In this document: positions 35,366-45,047 of the stretch, one piece after another
How positions within the stretch are numbered: the first letter of the stretch is position 1
Layout: each line of letters opens with the position of its first letter
Origin: Vibrio sp. Y2-5
Lineage (GTDB): Bacteria; Pseudomonadota; Gammaproteobacteria; Enterobacterales; Vibrionaceae
Assembly (NCBI RefSeq): GCF_014596725.1
Contig: NZ_JACVEG010000002.1
Span: 248,001 to 312,000, forward strand
DNA length: 64,000 nt
Reading direction: 5' to 3'
Notes under the pieces: generated by a model
What the model was told of the DNA's origin: nothing
Databases searched by the model: none
What the model saw: only the letters and a program-made list of their open reading frames with translations
Program-made: the position numbers and the translations under genes

Positions 35366-36826
35366 ATGAAAAGAATGCGTTGCTTGCCCCATTGGCTATT
35401 TGCCCTTTTCACCCTTTTATTTTCTGCCTCAAGCATGGCTTCTGGTGGCGCGAATCATGGTTTAAATTTGACCCACTCCTATTTTGGCTATGCGGCTGTC
35501 ATTATCTTCGTATTTGCTTATGTTCTCGTCACACTTGAAGAGTATTTGAAGCTCAGAAAATCTAAGCCTGTATTGCTTGCCGCGGGTCTGATTTGGGTGA
35601 TGATTGGTTATGTCTATCAGCAACAAGGGGCAACTGAGATCGCTCGTGAAGCGCTCGAATACAATCTTTTGGAATACGCAGAGCTATTGCTGTTCCTTTT
35701 AGTCGCAATGACTTACATCAGTGCAATGGAAGAACGTCGGCTTTTTGATGCGTTGAAAGCTTGGATGGTCAGCAAAGGATTCAACTACCGAACACTATTC
35801 TGGATAACAGGCTTGCTGTCCTTTTTTATCTCCCCTATCGCCGATAACTTAACCACAGCCCTTCTTATGTGCGCCGTAGTTTTGAAAGTCGGTGGAAATC
35901 ATCGCCAATTTGTCAATATCGCCTGTATTAACATTGTTGTCGCTGCAAACGCTGGCGGCGCATTCAGCCCTTTTGGCGATATCACCACATTAATGGTGTG
36001 GCAGGCGGGGCACGTCAATTTCTCTCAATTTTTAAATCTGTTTCTGCCTTCAATCGTCAATTACATGGTTCCAGCGTTAATCATGTCTTTCTTCGTCCCT
36101 AAAGAGACACCCGATACCGTCAATGAACATGTTGAGTTAAAACGAGGAGCGAGACGCATCATACTGTTGTTTGTTCTTACCATTGCCACAGCGGTCAGCT
36201 TCCACAGTTTGTTCCACTTCCCACCAGTAATGGGGATGATGATGGGCTTAGCTTACCTGCAGTTTTTCGGCTATTTCTTGCGTAAGACATTGGCAGGGTC
36301 TCTGGCGAAGAAAACCGCTAGAGCTCTCGCAAACAATGACGAAGCAGCACTCAAACGAATTGGTTCGGTAGTACCTTTTGACGTGTTTAGACGAATTTCA
36401 CAAGCAGAATGGGATACGCTGTTGTTTTTCTACGGGGTCGTCATGTGTGTCGGCGGACTGAGTCTATTAGGCTATCTCACCATGATTTCAGAAGTGATTT
36501 ACACTCAGTGGGACCCTATGTGGGCCAACATAACTGTGGGTGTTCTCTCTTCCATCATAGATAACATCCCTGTGATGTTCGCGGTGCTTTCAATGGAGCC
36601 TTATATGTCTCTGGGGAACTGGTTATTAGTGACGTTAACCGCCGGTGTCGGCGGTAGCCTGCTGTCGATCGGCTCTGCTGCTGGCGTGGCTCTGATGGGA
36701 GCCGCCCATGGTCAATATACCTTCTTTGGTCATTTGAAATGGGCACCTGTCATCATCTTAGGTTATGCCGCGAGTATTACTTTGCATCTTATGCTTAATC
36801 ATTCGCTGTTTAATATTTTCTTCTAA
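35366..36826 (+). CDS. nhaD: Na+/H+ antiporter NhaD
   Basis: A 486-residue antiporter of the NhaD branch of the ion-transporter superfamily. The N-terminal hydrophobic stretch ends LFSASSMASGG and looks like a cleavable signal, as in other NhaD proteins. Conserved loops include SPIADNLTTALLMCAV, NAGGAFSPFGDITTLMVWQAG and SSIIDNIPVMFAVLSM, with GGSLLSIGSAAGVALMG. It exports Na+ (and Li+) at alkaline pH. ATG 35366 with GAGGATCC upstream is chosen over an in-frame start at 35351. It is a single gene. Confidence 0.95.
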   Translation: MKRMRCLPHWLFALFTLLFSASSMASGGANHGLNLTHSYFGYAAVIIFVFAYVLVTLEEYLKLRKSKPVLLAAGLIWVMIGYVYQQQGATEIAREALEYNLLEYAELLLFLLVAMTYISAMEERRLFDALKAWMVSKGFNYRTLFWITGLLSFFISPIADNLTTALLMCAVVLKVGGNHRQFVNIACINIVVAANAGGAFSPFGDITTLMVWQAGHVNFSQFLNLFLPSIVNYMVPALIMSFFVPKETPDTVNEHVELKRGARRIILLFVLTIATAVSFHSLFHFPPVMGMMMGLAYLQFFGYFLRKTLAGSLAKKTARALANNDEAALKRIGSVVPFDVFRRISQAEWDTLLFFYGVVMCVGGLSLLGYLTMISEVIYTQWDPMWANITVGVLSSIIDNIPVMFAVLSMEPYMSLGNWLLVTLTAGVGGSLLSIGSAAGVALMGAAHGQYTFFGHLKWAPVIILGYAASITLHLMLNHSLFNIFF

Positions 36827-36866
36827 ACGAATGAAAGAACTTCGCTGTGGCAGTTAGAACACTGTG

Positions 36867-37340
36867 TTACTTAGATCGTTCTAGCTGCAACAGTTTTTCT
36901 TTGGTTTCAACGCCACCTGCATAGCCCGTTAGTTTACCATTTTTACCAATCACTCTATGGCACGGAACGATGACAGAAATAGGATTTTTGCCATTGGCTA
37001 AACCGACTGCCCGAACCGCTTTAGGATTACCGATTTCATCCGCGAGTTGCTGATAACTCCAAGTCTCTCCGTAAGGAATTTTGCATAGTGCTTGCCAAAC
37101 CGATTGCTGAAAATCGGTGCCTTTTGCTGCCAGTGGTAAATCAAACTGAGTGCGGCGTCCTGAAAAGTATTCTTCCAGCTGGCTCTTAGCTTGATTCAAA
37201 ATAGCATGATCATCGCTGTATGCCCCTAGCTCCTGCGGTTGTGTGGTCTGTATTTCAAACCAAGCGCCAAGCAAGCCTGTGTCATTGGCTTGTATCGTCA
37301 TCTGTCCATGTGGGCTTTGATAATAGGTGTAGTAGTTCAT
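36867..37340 (-). CDS. ogt: Methylated-DNA-protein-cysteine methyltransferase
   Basis: Suicide repair enzyme of 157 residues that takes alkyl groups from O6-alkylguanine. The acceptor is Cys127 in VIVPCHRVIG; FQQSVWQALCKIPYGETWSY and NPKAVRAVG are the DNA-binding and recognition parts. It starts 1 base after the Ada-AlkA fusion's stop (TAACATG), so both alkylation-repair activities are made from one transcript. Confidence 0.95.
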   Translation of the reverse strand: MNYYTYYQSPHGQMTIQANDTGLLGAWFEIQTTQPQELGAYSDDHAILNQAKSQLEEYFSGRRTQFDLPLAAKGTDFQQSVWQALCKIPYGETWSYQQLADEIGNPKAVRAVGLANGKNPISVIVPCHRVIGKNGKLTGYAGGVETKEKLLQLERSK

Positions 37341-37341
37341 G

Positions 37342-38709
37342 TTATTGGTTCCAACAGTGAAAAGTTGCGTAGCTTCCCCAAGGCGCTACTTGTTGTTTGT
37401 TCAGTTGCGGGTATCCAGCGAGCGCCTTCTTAACCACTAAGTCAGTGTCGAGAAAGCAATTGCTGTCCGATAATCCTCGTAGACGTGCATAACTGACTGT
37501 CCATGGGCCAATGCCTTTTAATTTCAGCCAATCCTCAACATCTTCATCGAAATGGTCTTGCATGTATTGAGCAAAACGACTCAAGGTATCTTTGCGGCTT
37601 TGAGGCATTCGTAAGAATGAGAGATCCGCATTGGCTACCTGTTCAGGTGAGGGAAAGGCAGCACTCTCATTCGGTTGTTTCAAGTGCTCAACCAGCAAGT
37701 TAAGCTGTCCAATCGCAGCTTTAATCGAAACCTGCTGACCTAATATCGCCCTGACACCCGCTTCCCACGCATTCCATACTCCCGGAATGCGAATGCCAGA
37801 AGTTTTGATCAAACCCGGCGCAGCATTCTCGAGTTGTTTTTCAACCGCGACAATATCAACATCCAAATCAAACAGACGTCTGAGTTTAACCACCAACTGC
37901 CGTAGATCAGCCATAGATTCCAGTTCAAACTCAACATCTAAATGAGTATCAGAGTTTTTTGTCGCTTTAAACCAGCCTTTCCCTTGCCCTAACGTCACGT
38001 GCCGAGCGTAGCTGTTGTCATCAACCATTTCGAGCCCCTGAATCGCTCTCAAACGATAAAATGAAAGCATATGTGACCAGTCAAAAGGTCCTCTAAAAGC
38101 AAGTGAGAGCTGATTTTTGGCCGTAACTGAGGCGTGCTCCTTACGAACCTGAGAAGGTGTAAGCTGCAACACTTTAGTGAAAGCGTCATTAAACCGCCGA
38201 GTACTGTTGAATCCACAAGCAAAGCCGATATCGGTTATCGACATTTTGCTGTTGTGCAACAATTGCTTAGCAAACATAAGTTGATGGTATTGCGCATACT
38301 GTTTAGGTGACATTCCAAGATGCGTTTGAAATAGCTGACGCAGATAACGATCGGATATCCCTAGCCGGTCTGCCAGTTCACTCAATCTATGACTTTGCAG
38401 CTCACCACTGTCAATCATGGACAGGGCGCGAATGAAAGTCGTCTCAACACCTTTCCATGCCCAAGAGCTGGGTGCGCTATCAGGACGGCAACGTAAACAA
38501 GGTCGATATCCGGCTTGAAGCGCTTGGGCTTGGTTTAGAAAATACTCTACGTTCTCTTCTTTCGGTAAGTTAGCCGGACAGATCGGTCGACAAAATATGC
38601 CTGTCGTTTTTACCGCTACATAAAACTGACCGTCAAAACGCGCGTCTCGGCTTAGTCGCGCTTTTTGGCACTGTTCATGAGTCAGAGTGGCTTCCGCTTC
38701 TATCGACAT
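37342..38709 (-). CDS. Ada-type activator fused to AlkA DNA glycosylase
   Basis: A 455-residue repair protein with three parts. The N-terminal Ada zinc domain has Cys40, Cys44, Cys71 and Cys74, the first being the methylphosphotriester acceptor. An AraC-type helix-turn-helix pair spans about 90-185 (SDRYLRQLFQTHLGMSPKQ, TDIGFACGFNSTRRFNDAF). A C-terminal AlkA domain carries the helix-hairpin-helix LKGIGPWTVSYARLRGL and the catalytic aspartate in FLDTDLVV. It senses methylated DNA, activates transcription and excises 3-methyladenine. The fusion is common in proteobacteria. The Ogt domain of classical Ada is supplied by the next gene. Confidence 0.94.
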   Translation of the reverse strand: MSIEAEATLTHEQCQKARLSRDARFDGQFYVAVKTTGIFCRPICPANLPKEENVEYFLNQAQALQAGYRPCLRCRPDSAPSSWAWKGVETTFIRALSMIDSGELQSHRLSELADRLGISDRYLRQLFQTHLGMSPKQYAQYHQLMFAKQLLHNSKMSITDIGFACGFNSTRRFNDAFTKVLQLTPSQVRKEHASVTAKNQLSLAFRGPFDWSHMLSFYRLRAIQGLEMVDDNSYARHVTLGQGKGWFKATKNSDTHLDVEFELESMADLRQLVVKLRRLFDLDVDIVAVEKQLENAAPGLIKTSGIRIPGVWNAWEAGVRAILGQQVSIKAAIGQLNLLVEHLKQPNESAAFPSPEQVANADLSFLRMPQSRKDTLSRFAQYMQDHFDEDVEDWLKLKGIGPWTVSYARLRGLSDSNCFLDTDLVVKKALAGYPQLNKQQVAPWGSYATFHCWNQ

Positions 38710-38977
38710 GGTCTATCCTTAATCTTGAAATCAACGTTAGTTTACGATGCTCTCAACATAACACTAGCCATTTTCGGAACTGAATGCCCAACAACCTTCC
38801 ATTCACGCCTATCGAGTCATTGACGCCCAACGAGACTTAAAGTTCATTCGAATTTTTCAAACAACAATGTCAATCTATACCGATTATCAAATACACCACC
38901 GCCAACTAGACTTATTCCAACCGTTACAGACAACATCAGAACTTATTCGAAAGTTTTGAACTTTAAGGAAACTAAAT

Positions 38978-39412
38978 ATGTTAGTTTTTAAAAAACTCCT
39001 AGCATCAAGTGCAGGATTTGCTCCACTCGCTTTGCGTCTTCCTATTAGTATCATTTTTATGGCGCACGGCTCACAGAAACTTTTCGGTTGGTTTGGTGGC
39101 TACGGTCTTCAGGGTACGGGTCAATGGATGGCATCAATTGGTCTAGAACCGGGCGTACTAATGGCATTTCTTGCGGGCAGTGGTGAATTCTTCGGTGGTC
39201 TATTCATCCTAATCGGCTTATTAACTCGCCCAGCTGCAGCGGTTCTTGCTTTCACTATGGTTGTAGCAATCCTAAGCACACACATTAGTCATGGTTTGTT
39301 CCTTTCAAACGGTGGCTACGAGTTTGGCTTAGCACTACTGGCGGCATCCGTTTCTCTGGTTATCTCAGGTGCCGGTAAATTGAGTGTAGACAGTCTGTTA
39401 ACTAAGTCATAG
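38978..39412 (+). CDS. DoxX-family membrane protein
   Basis: A 144-residue protein with four membrane segments. It has the family core PISIIFMAHGSQKLFGWFGGYGLQGTGQWM, then GSGEFFGGLFILIGLLTRPAA and a third hydrophobic block. DoxX-like proteins are linked to thiosulfate oxidation or redox stress, but most, including this subgroup, are uncharacterised. AAGGAAAC precedes the ATG. The upstream region contains AAAGTTC and GAACTTT elements (near 38838 and 38957) that could be an operator. Single gene. Confidence 0.9.
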   Translation: MLVFKKLLASSAGFAPLALRLPISIIFMAHGSQKLFGWFGGYGLQGTGQWMASIGLEPGVLMAFLAGSGEFFGGLFILIGLLTRPAAAVLAFTMVVAILSTHISHGLFLSNGGYEFGLALLAASVSLVISGAGKLSVDSLLTKS

Positions 39413-39439
39413 AAGTAATTCGACTGACCTGAAGACAGC

Positions 39440-39471
39440 AAAAAGGCGAGCAGTATAATGCTCGCCTTTTT
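39440..39471. terminator. Bidirectional terminator, doxX and hdfR-like
   Basis: AAAAAGGCGAGC...GCTCGCCTTTTT lies between two converging genes. Confidence 0.9.
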
Positions 39472-39513
39472 ATTTACTCGCTTGTTTTATGTGCCCACTA
39501 GGCCAAAACTGAG

Positions 39514-40401
39514 TTACAAGCTCGCTTCACCTGCACGCTGAATACTATAGGCGGTAAGAGGATCGATCTTCTTCACCAATTCTTCAACATGACCGATTGC
39601 TTCTATAGTAGAGCTATTTTTACGATAACTGAGGTAAACAGGTCGATGCCATTCTTCAACATTAGGTATCAAATAGAGCTCTCCAGAAGCGATAAATGGC
39701 TCCACGATCGACGTTGGAAGGTAAGCACTACCTCCTTTCTCCAAAATGAAATCTAAAGCGATACGTGCCGTTGATGTGCGTAAAAACGGAGCTGGTGCCT
39801 TAGGGTGCCTGTCTGCATGCTCTGCCGCGAATCGTGAGCCCCAGTCAACGTAAACATAGCGATTCTGAAATACCGACTCTAATGTGTCGCTTTGTGTCGA
39901 AACCAGTACTAAAACGAGATCAGCAACTTTCTTGCAGTTCAGCTCTTCCGCTTTAATCGGATCAAACGCAAAAGCCATGTCTAGTGTACGCTCTAGCAAC
40001 TGTCGGCTTAACTGCTCGCGCCCCATCACTTCAGCCATAAAGGCATATCCGCTAAATGCATCGGTTACGACACTCAAGCAGTTTTGTAAATACGCATCCC
40101 ATATGTTCGGTGTACCGCCAATCGTCAGTTGCAACGCTTGACCATTTTCTAAAGAGAGTTCAAATTTAGCCTGCTGCAAGGTCGTTACCATAACCTCTGC
40201 GTAACTGACCAAACGTTCCCCCGCAGACGTCAACTTTATGTTGTTACGATCACGAGTGAAAAGTTGTGTATCAAAATAGCTTTCTAATTGTTTTATTCGT
40301 GCACTTACAGCTGCTTGAGTTAAATATAGGTTTTCAGCAGCACGGCCAAAATGGCGAACTTGCGCCAACTCAAGAAAAGTACGAAAGACTTTTACGTCCA
40401 T
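39514..40401 (-). CDS. hdfR: LysR-family regulator HdfR
   Basis: A 296-residue LysR protein starting MDVKVFRTFLELAQVRHFGRAAENLYLTQ, which is the HdfR pattern; the helix-turn-helix ends TQLFTRDRNNIKLTSAGE. In E. coli HdfR represses the flagellar master operon flhDC. The start at 40401 (GAGG seven bases upstream) replaces the longer frame to 40437. It is divergent from a MaoP/DUF413 gene, the same arrangement as hdfR and maoP (yifE) in E. coli, which strengthens both calls. Confidence 0.88.
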   Translation of the reverse strand: MDVKVFRTFLELAQVRHFGRAAENLYLTQAAVSARIKQLESYFDTQLFTRDRNNIKLTSAGERLVSYAEVMVTTLQQAKFELSLENGQALQLTIGGTPNIWDAYLQNCLSVVTDAFSGYAFMAEVMGREQLSRQLLERTLDMAFAFDPIKAEELNCKKVADLVLVLVSTQSDTLESVFQNRYVYVDWGSRFAAEHADRHPKAPAPFLRTSTARIALDFILEKGGSAYLPTSIVEPFIASGELYLIPNVEEWHRPVYLSYRKNSSTIEAIGHVEELVKKIDPLTAYSIQRAGEASL

Positions 40402-40551
40402 ATAGAATCCTCTGAATTTACAGTCGAAGATTAACAAGGAAGTACAATTATGACGATAAAAAATTTTTGTTTTTCTTTTATATAATTTGCGCCTAACTTT
40501 CGCGGTGAACCAAAGCTACATAGTAGCAGCTCATATTTACACGAGGTTGAT

Positions 40552-40920
40552 ATGTTTGAGACTGCATTTCGTTTAGGAAAAAAACGTTTTTACGACACAA
40601 AAAAATTCCCACGCGGATTCGCGAAATCCGGTGATTTCACTCTTGCAGAAGAGGATATTTTAACACTTTACGGTGAAACTTTATCTGGCTTGGAAGCTGG
40701 TACTCTGCAACCTGAAAACGCGGAAGAACAACAATTTCTAAAAGTGTTGGATAATCCAGAATTAGCAGCAAGCAAAATCGAAAAAGCATGGTTGAAATAC
40801 GTGCGTTTGGCTCGCGGTCGGAAACGCTTCCATACATTGAATGGTCGCAACAAACTTGACGCTTCATCAGATGATTACACAGACACTGATGACGAGCCTA
40901 GCTTAACCGAAGAAGGTTAA
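40552..40920 (+). CDS. maoP: MaoP (DUF413) macrodomain protein
   Basis: A 122-residue protein of the DUF413 family, opening MFETAFRLGKKRFYDTKKFPRGFAKSGDFT and with KAWLKYVRLARGRKRFHTL in the middle; the tail is acidic. E. coli MaoP works with the maoS site next to its gene to organise the origin macrodomain. Divergence from hdfR is conserved. I cannot verify a maoS copy here because I do not have its sequence for comparison. Confidence 0.88.
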   Translation: MFETAFRLGKKRFYDTKKFPRGFAKSGDFTLAEEDILTLYGETLSGLEAGTLQPENAEEQQFLKVLDNPELAASKIEKAWLKYVRLARGRKRFHTLNGRNKLDASSDDYTDTDDEPSLTEEG

Positions 40921-40922
40921 TA

Positions 40923-40956
40923 GAAAGCTTCAGCACATTTTCGTGCTGAAGCTTTC
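40923..40956 (+). terminator. Probable maoP terminator
   Basis: Long stem GAAAGCTTCAGCAC / GTGCTGAAGCTTTC directly after the stop. There is no real T-run, so it may instead protect the mRNA end. Confidence 0.55.
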
Positions 40957-41139
40957 GAAATGAACGCAATTTCAACACCTTAGGTAGTCGGTCATTGCGC
41001 TAGATTCAAAATTCTCAATGTTGTGCTTTCAACTTTGATCTGGTTTGAAGCTCAGAAAGCCATCCCCCTTAATTCGTTAGATTCAATCACAACACTGAAC
41101 TCCACGCTCCTTCTGCTCCAATCAACAATTTTCCTTTGC

Positions 41140-41391
41140 CTATTTGGCTAACATCGCGACTTTTTTTAAAAAGGTTTCTTTCAAATGTTCTTGGTCATAC
41201 TCAAGATGATAAGTGTTGTGGAATCCGACTTTGAGCTCCACCCCATTGCCACGTAAATAAATACTGTATCCATCGTAGTCAGAAAAAGCCTCTACCCCCT
41301 CATAGATCTTGCCATGCTCGGTTGGCGTACCGTGTTCTATAATTGCCTCATACGCATGAAGTATTTTGGTTGGATCAAGTTCGTTTTTCAT
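41140..41391 (-). CDS. DUF3081-like small protein
   Basis: An 83-residue acidic cytoplasmic protein with no signal peptide or membrane segment. KIYEGVEAFSDYDGYSIYLRGNGVELKVGFHNTYH is the recognisable part and resembles the DUF3081 family of gammaproteobacteria. AAGGAGTAAACCT before the ATG is a good ribosome site, which supports a real gene. It stands alone. Function unknown. Confidence 0.78.
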   Translation of the reverse strand: MKNELDPTKILHAYEAIIEHGTPTEHGKIYEGVEAFSDYDGYSIYLRGNGVELKVGFHNTYHLEYDQEHLKETFLKKVAMLAK

Positions 41392-41779
41392 AGGTTTACT
41401 CCTTAATCTTTCCTTGCAGATTAATTATGGGTAACGAACTTTCTCTTCGCCAACTTGCGATGAGTTATGAATCAAAATTTTACTTAATTTTAAAGGTGAA
41501 TTTTGTTGTGTAAATGCCTTAGTCACAGCCAAATCGCACTGAGAAATTCGCTTACAAATAGACAAATATTGACTTTTAAAGGGCTAAAATCGGGTCATAG
41601 AATGAAAGTTTGATATAAAACAATGGCAGATACGAAAAACTTATTTTATAATGCAAATTAATAAAACAACCCAAGGTGTTTAAAGCTGTGTTGTGATTGA
41701 ATGGCAACGTTCGCAGACAACCAAAAGTCACTTTAGGCATTGAGGGGGAGAAGACAATTACCAATATTAAGGGCGAAAC
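41392..41779 (+). promoter_or_regulatory. nagB upstream region
   Basis: Non-coding region of 388 bases. A perfect TATAAT sits at 41647-41652, with a poor -35 (TGGCAG) 17 bases upstream. It overlaps TTATTTTATAATGCAAATTAATAA, which loosely resembles a NagC operator (TTATTTT half clear, other half imperfect). If real, the aminosugar repressor NagC would cover the -10. GGGCG lies ahead of the ATG. Confidence 0.4.
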
Positions 41780-42580
41780 ATGAGACTTATCCCACTGAAC
41801 AACAAAGCACAAGTCGGCAAATGGGCAGCGGCGCACATTGTTAAGCGTATCAATGCATTCAAACCAACTGCAGAACGTCCGTTTGTTCTAGGTCTACCAA
41901 CTGGTAGCACTCCTCTTGAAACTTACAAAGCCCTAATCGAGCTTTATAACGCAGGTGAAGTGAGCTTCAAGCATGTTGTAACTTTCAACATGGACGAGTA
42001 TGTCGGTCTGCCAGCGGATCACCCTGAATCTTACCGTACATTCATGTACACCAATTTCTTTAACCACGTTGATATCCAAGAGCAAAACATTAACTTGCTC
42101 GACGGTACGTCTGATGATCACGACGCGGTATGTAAGCGTTACGAAGAGAAGATCAAGTCTTACGGCAAAATTAACCTATTCATGGGTGGCGTAGGTAATG
42201 ACGGTCACATCGCATTTAACGAACCAGCATCTTCACTATCTTCACGTACACGCATCAAAACACTGACTGAAGATACTCGTATTGCAAACTCTCGCTTCTT
42301 TGGTGGTGATGTAAACCAAGTGCCAAAATACGCACTGACTATCGGTGTGGGTACTCTACTGGACGCAGAAGAACTGCTTATCCTAGCGATGGGCCACAAC
42401 AAAGCATTAGCCGTTGAGGCGGCAGTTGAAGGTTGTGTAAACCACCTATGGACAGTAAGTGCTCTGCAACTTCATGCAAAAGCAATCATCGTATGTGATG
42501 ATCATGCGACACAAGAATTGAAAGTGAAAACAGTTCGTTACTTTAACGAACTAGAAGCAGAGAACATCAAAGGCTTCTAA
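41780..42580 (+). CDS. nagB: Glucosamine-6-phosphate deaminase
   Basis: Converts glucosamine-6-phosphate to fructose-6-phosphate and ammonia, feeding chitin-derived aminosugars into glycolysis. It has 266 residues, the same as E. coli NagB. Motifs are [22 protein letters not shown] (catalytic Asp72), [14 protein letters not shown] and LITMGHNKA-like [14 protein letters not shown]. It is a single gene; nagA and nagC are not next to it. Confidence 0.97.
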   Translation: MRLIPLNNKAQVGKWAAAHIVKRINAFKPTAERPFVLGLPTGSTPLETYKALIELYNAGEVSFKHVVTFNMDEYVGLPADHPESYRTFMYTNFFNHVDIQEQNINLLDGTSDDHDAVCKRYEEKIKSYGKINLFMGGVGNDGHIAFNEPASSLSSRTRIKTLTEDTRIANSRFFGGDVNQVPKYALTIGVGTLLDAEELLILAMGHNKALAVEAAVEGCVNHLWTVSALQLHAKAIIVCDDHATQELKVKTVRYFNELEAENIKGF

Positions 42581-42615
42581 GTTTCACACCGTAGTCATTG
42601 ATAAATGAGTACAGA

Positions 42616-42653
42616 AAAGGCCCAGAGAACAAGTCTCTGGGCCTTTCATTTTA
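42616..42653. terminator. Terminator after nagB
   Basis: AAAGGCCCAGAGA...TCTCTGGGCCTTT with T-rich tail, between converging nagB and Sel1-repeat genes. Confidence 0.88.
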
Positions 42654-42673
42654 TTAAAAGCGGGGGGCACTGG

Positions 42674-43876
42674 TTAAGAATGCTTATCCATCGTGGTATT
42701 GGTGAAGTCCGGTTTTTTAGGTTGCTCTTGAACTTTAGGCTCTTCGCTTTGTTCTATACCTTGTGGCAACTCGAGTTCCAATTCATCGAACTCATCCATC
42801 ACCTCTAGTTCTTCCAATAGTGTCTCACTCGCATTCTCAGCGATCTCACTGTCATCTAATACTTCACCTTTCACAGGTACTGGAATTTGACGTTTATACA
42901 GCTTGTTTAAAGCACGAATAATAGAGTGCTTGTTGACTTTCCCCGTTGCGATTTTTTTCTGCAATGGTCTTGCTAAGGCTTGCAACCCAACAACAGAGTT
43001 AACCCCCATATTGCTACCCACTTTATCGCGTAACGCTCTCGCTGGCTCATAACCAAAGTGGGCAGACAAATACAACCAGATGTAGGCGATAGAATTACCG
43101 TTAGCACCTCGGTCTATCCACGCCTCTCCCGCGTGGTACATTGATTCTGCATGACCTTTTTCCGAAGCTCGCTCTAACCAATAACAAGCCTTTTCATGGT
43201 TGGCTGGAACCCCTACACCTTTGAGGTAATTGAGCCCCAGTTTCATCATTCCCTCTAGGCTATTCCTTTTTGCTGCTTTCGAGTACCAGTATGTTGAATC
43301 ACCTGGTGATGGAGTAATGTTGTCTTTAGAAACACACCAGTCACCCATAAAGATGATGGCTTCTATATGCTTTCTTTCCGCTGCTTCCTGAACCATTCCC
43401 AAGCCTTTAACGACGTCAACTTCAATCCCGCGCCCAGAGATAAACGCGCAACCAGTCTCATACTTGGCTTGTAAATCGCCATCTAAGCCATCGATGTAAA
43501 GCTGCCAAAAGCGGCTTTTTTCTCGCAAAATCATGTCGTCACGCATTCTATTGCAGATACGAACAACGCCATGCATACCATTAATATTGTCGAACTGAGC
43601 GGCTTTTTCGTACCAAAACAGCGCTTCTCTCAGGTTCTTTCTTTCCGCTTCTTTTGCTAAATACAATATTGTTGGAATATGACCAGATTCCGCCTGAAAC
43701 AAACGTTCTTTGCGTTCTTCTTCTCGCGTACGCTCAAGCGCCTTGCGATAGGATTCTTCTCGCTCTCTCTTTTCTTCTTCCAGCCTTTTCCTTCGTACCG
43801 AAAGAGAAATCATCCAAATAAAAATCAGGATGAAAGACAGGCCTAATGCGCCGATGGCCATACCAATAATATTCAT
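42674..43876 (-). CDS. Membrane-anchored Sel1-repeat protein
   Basis: A 400-residue protein with an N-terminal membrane segment (MAIGALGLSFILIFIWMISL), then a strongly charged helix/coiled coil (about 27-65, rich in K, R and E). Sel1-like repeats follow from about 100 to 290 (AKYETGCAFISGRGIEVDVVKG, GMMKLGLNYLKGVGVPANHEKA, AESMYHAGEAWIDRG). The C-terminal 70 residues are acidic and probably disordered. Sel1 repeats bind proteins, often envelope or signalling partners. Partner unknown; single gene. Confidence 0.87.
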   Translation of the reverse strand: MNIIGMAIGALGLSFILIFIWMISLSVRRKRLEEEKREREESYRKALERTREEERKERLFQAESGHIPTILYLAKEAERKNLREALFWYEKAAQFDNINGMHGVVRICNRMRDDMILREKSRFWQLYIDGLDGDLQAKYETGCAFISGRGIEVDVVKGLGMVQEAAERKHIEAIIFMGDWCVSKDNITPSPGDSTYWYSKAAKRNSLEGMMKLGLNYLKGVGVPANHEKACYWLERASEKGHAESMYHAGEAWIDRGANGNSIAYIWLYLSAHFGYEPARALRDKVGSNMGVNSVVGLQALARPLQKKIATGKVNKHSIIRALNKLYKRQIPVPVKGEVLDDSEIAENASETLLEELEVMDEFDELELELPQGIEQSEEPKVQEQPKKPDFTNTTMDKHS

Positions 43877-44146
43877 ATGTTCTCTGTTTTATTTATCCTA
43901 TTGGATTCTATACACCCTATTTCGGCAGAATCGCAACTAATTGAAGCATTTTAATCACATTCGCACACCAAAGGTCATTCCAATGAACAAACTTGGCGGT
44001 GTGAAACAACTAATGAACGAATTATTACATTTGCAGTGAATAAAATATCTAACCAGATAAGAAAAGGCGGATAGCCGAAAACATCAGCGAATCGTTCCTG
44101 AACTAACATCACACTAACATCCCTCCTAATTGCCTGATTGGATAGG
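43877..44146. other. Non-coding gap between Sel1 and methyltransferase genes
   Basis: AT-rich and without an ORF or hairpin that I trust. It must hold the promoter of the Sel1-repeat gene on the minus strand; AGAGAAC before its ATG is a weak ribosome site. Confidence 0.4.
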
Positions 44147-44178
44147 ATAAAAAAACCGCAGTGACTGCACTACGGTTC
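44147..44178 (-). terminator. Terminator of the methyltransferase gene
   Basis: On the minus strand AACCGTAGTG-CAGT-CACTGCGGTT is followed by TTTTTT. Confidence 0.85.
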
Positions 44179-44208
44179 CTAACGATGAATCAATTCAATT
44201 AGCTGCGT

Positions 44209-44790
44209 CTATTTGCGCCCTACGCCCATGATGACAGGTTTCACTCCCTGAGGCGTATTCAATTCAAAAGCAATACCTGTTGTGACTTCAGAGAATCCGG
44301 CATTTGACAAAGCGTTTTCAATATCTGATTGGCTTAAACCATATTCTGGGTCTGAATCATCAACCAGCCAATCCCAGTGCACAAATAACCCATCTTTATC
44401 AAGTAGCGAGTGGATGATCACAGCAACTTCTTGAAAATCAGAAACAAACCCACAGACAGAAGAAGCAGCGACCAAATCAAATTGTTTGCGAAACGCAGGA
44501 TGTTGAGCAACCAAACCACGGGTCAAATGATCAACAACAGGCTCCACATTTTTTAATTCTTTTTTATCAAGCTCTTCAATCATGGCTTCAGAGCCATCTA
44601 ATGCAACAATGTCTTTTGCCAATGGAGAAATCAGTTGAGTCAGCAAACCTGTCCCACAACCGAAATCCAGCACGTGCTTCCCTTCTACGTTTATTAATTT
44701 TTGAAGTTGTTCGAATACGTTTTGCGCAAAAACGGTTGTCGTTTCGTCTTTTTCCCAGTCAGGTGCGTATTCGTCCCAATCGTGTGCCAT
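44209..44790 (-). CDS. SAM-dependent class I methyltransferase
   Basis: A 193-residue Rossmann-fold methyltransferase. Motif I is HVLDFGCGTGLLTQL, followed by IVALDGSEAMIEEL; LFVHWDWLVDD matches the later strand. The frame extends to 44823, but GGAGG is five bases before the second of two adjacent ATGs at 44790 (MAHDWDEYAPDWEKD), the usual start of UbiE/ubiquinone-like methyltransferases. The substrate is unknown, and the gene has no operon partner. Confidence 0.88.
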   Translation of the reverse strand: MAHDWDEYAPDWEKDETTTVFAQNVFEQLQKLINVEGKHVLDFGCGTGLLTQLISPLAKDIVALDGSEAMIEELDKKELKNVEPVVDHLTRGLVAQHPAFRKQFDLVAASSVCGFVSDFQEVAVIIHSLLDKDGLFVHWDWLVDDSDPEYGLSQSDIENALSNAGFSEVTTGIAFELNTPQGVKPVIMGVGRK

Positions 44791-45047
44791 CATGGCCTCC
44801 GTATTACTTCGTGTCTTCGGCATTTACGTCAAGATTAAACCAAAATTAGGTTCAGTTCCTAGCGTTAGCGTGCAATCTTATTGAAGAAATTGACATTCTT
44901 CCGCAAATCTTAATTCGGCTGACCACTTTTGCCTCAATAATGTAGAAAGTAACAAATCTATCTGACAGCCAAATCTAAGCAGCCGTTGATAGGCAGAGGT
45001 AATTTTTTTGTATATGATTCCTTAACTTTCATTCGCTTGAGCACTTT

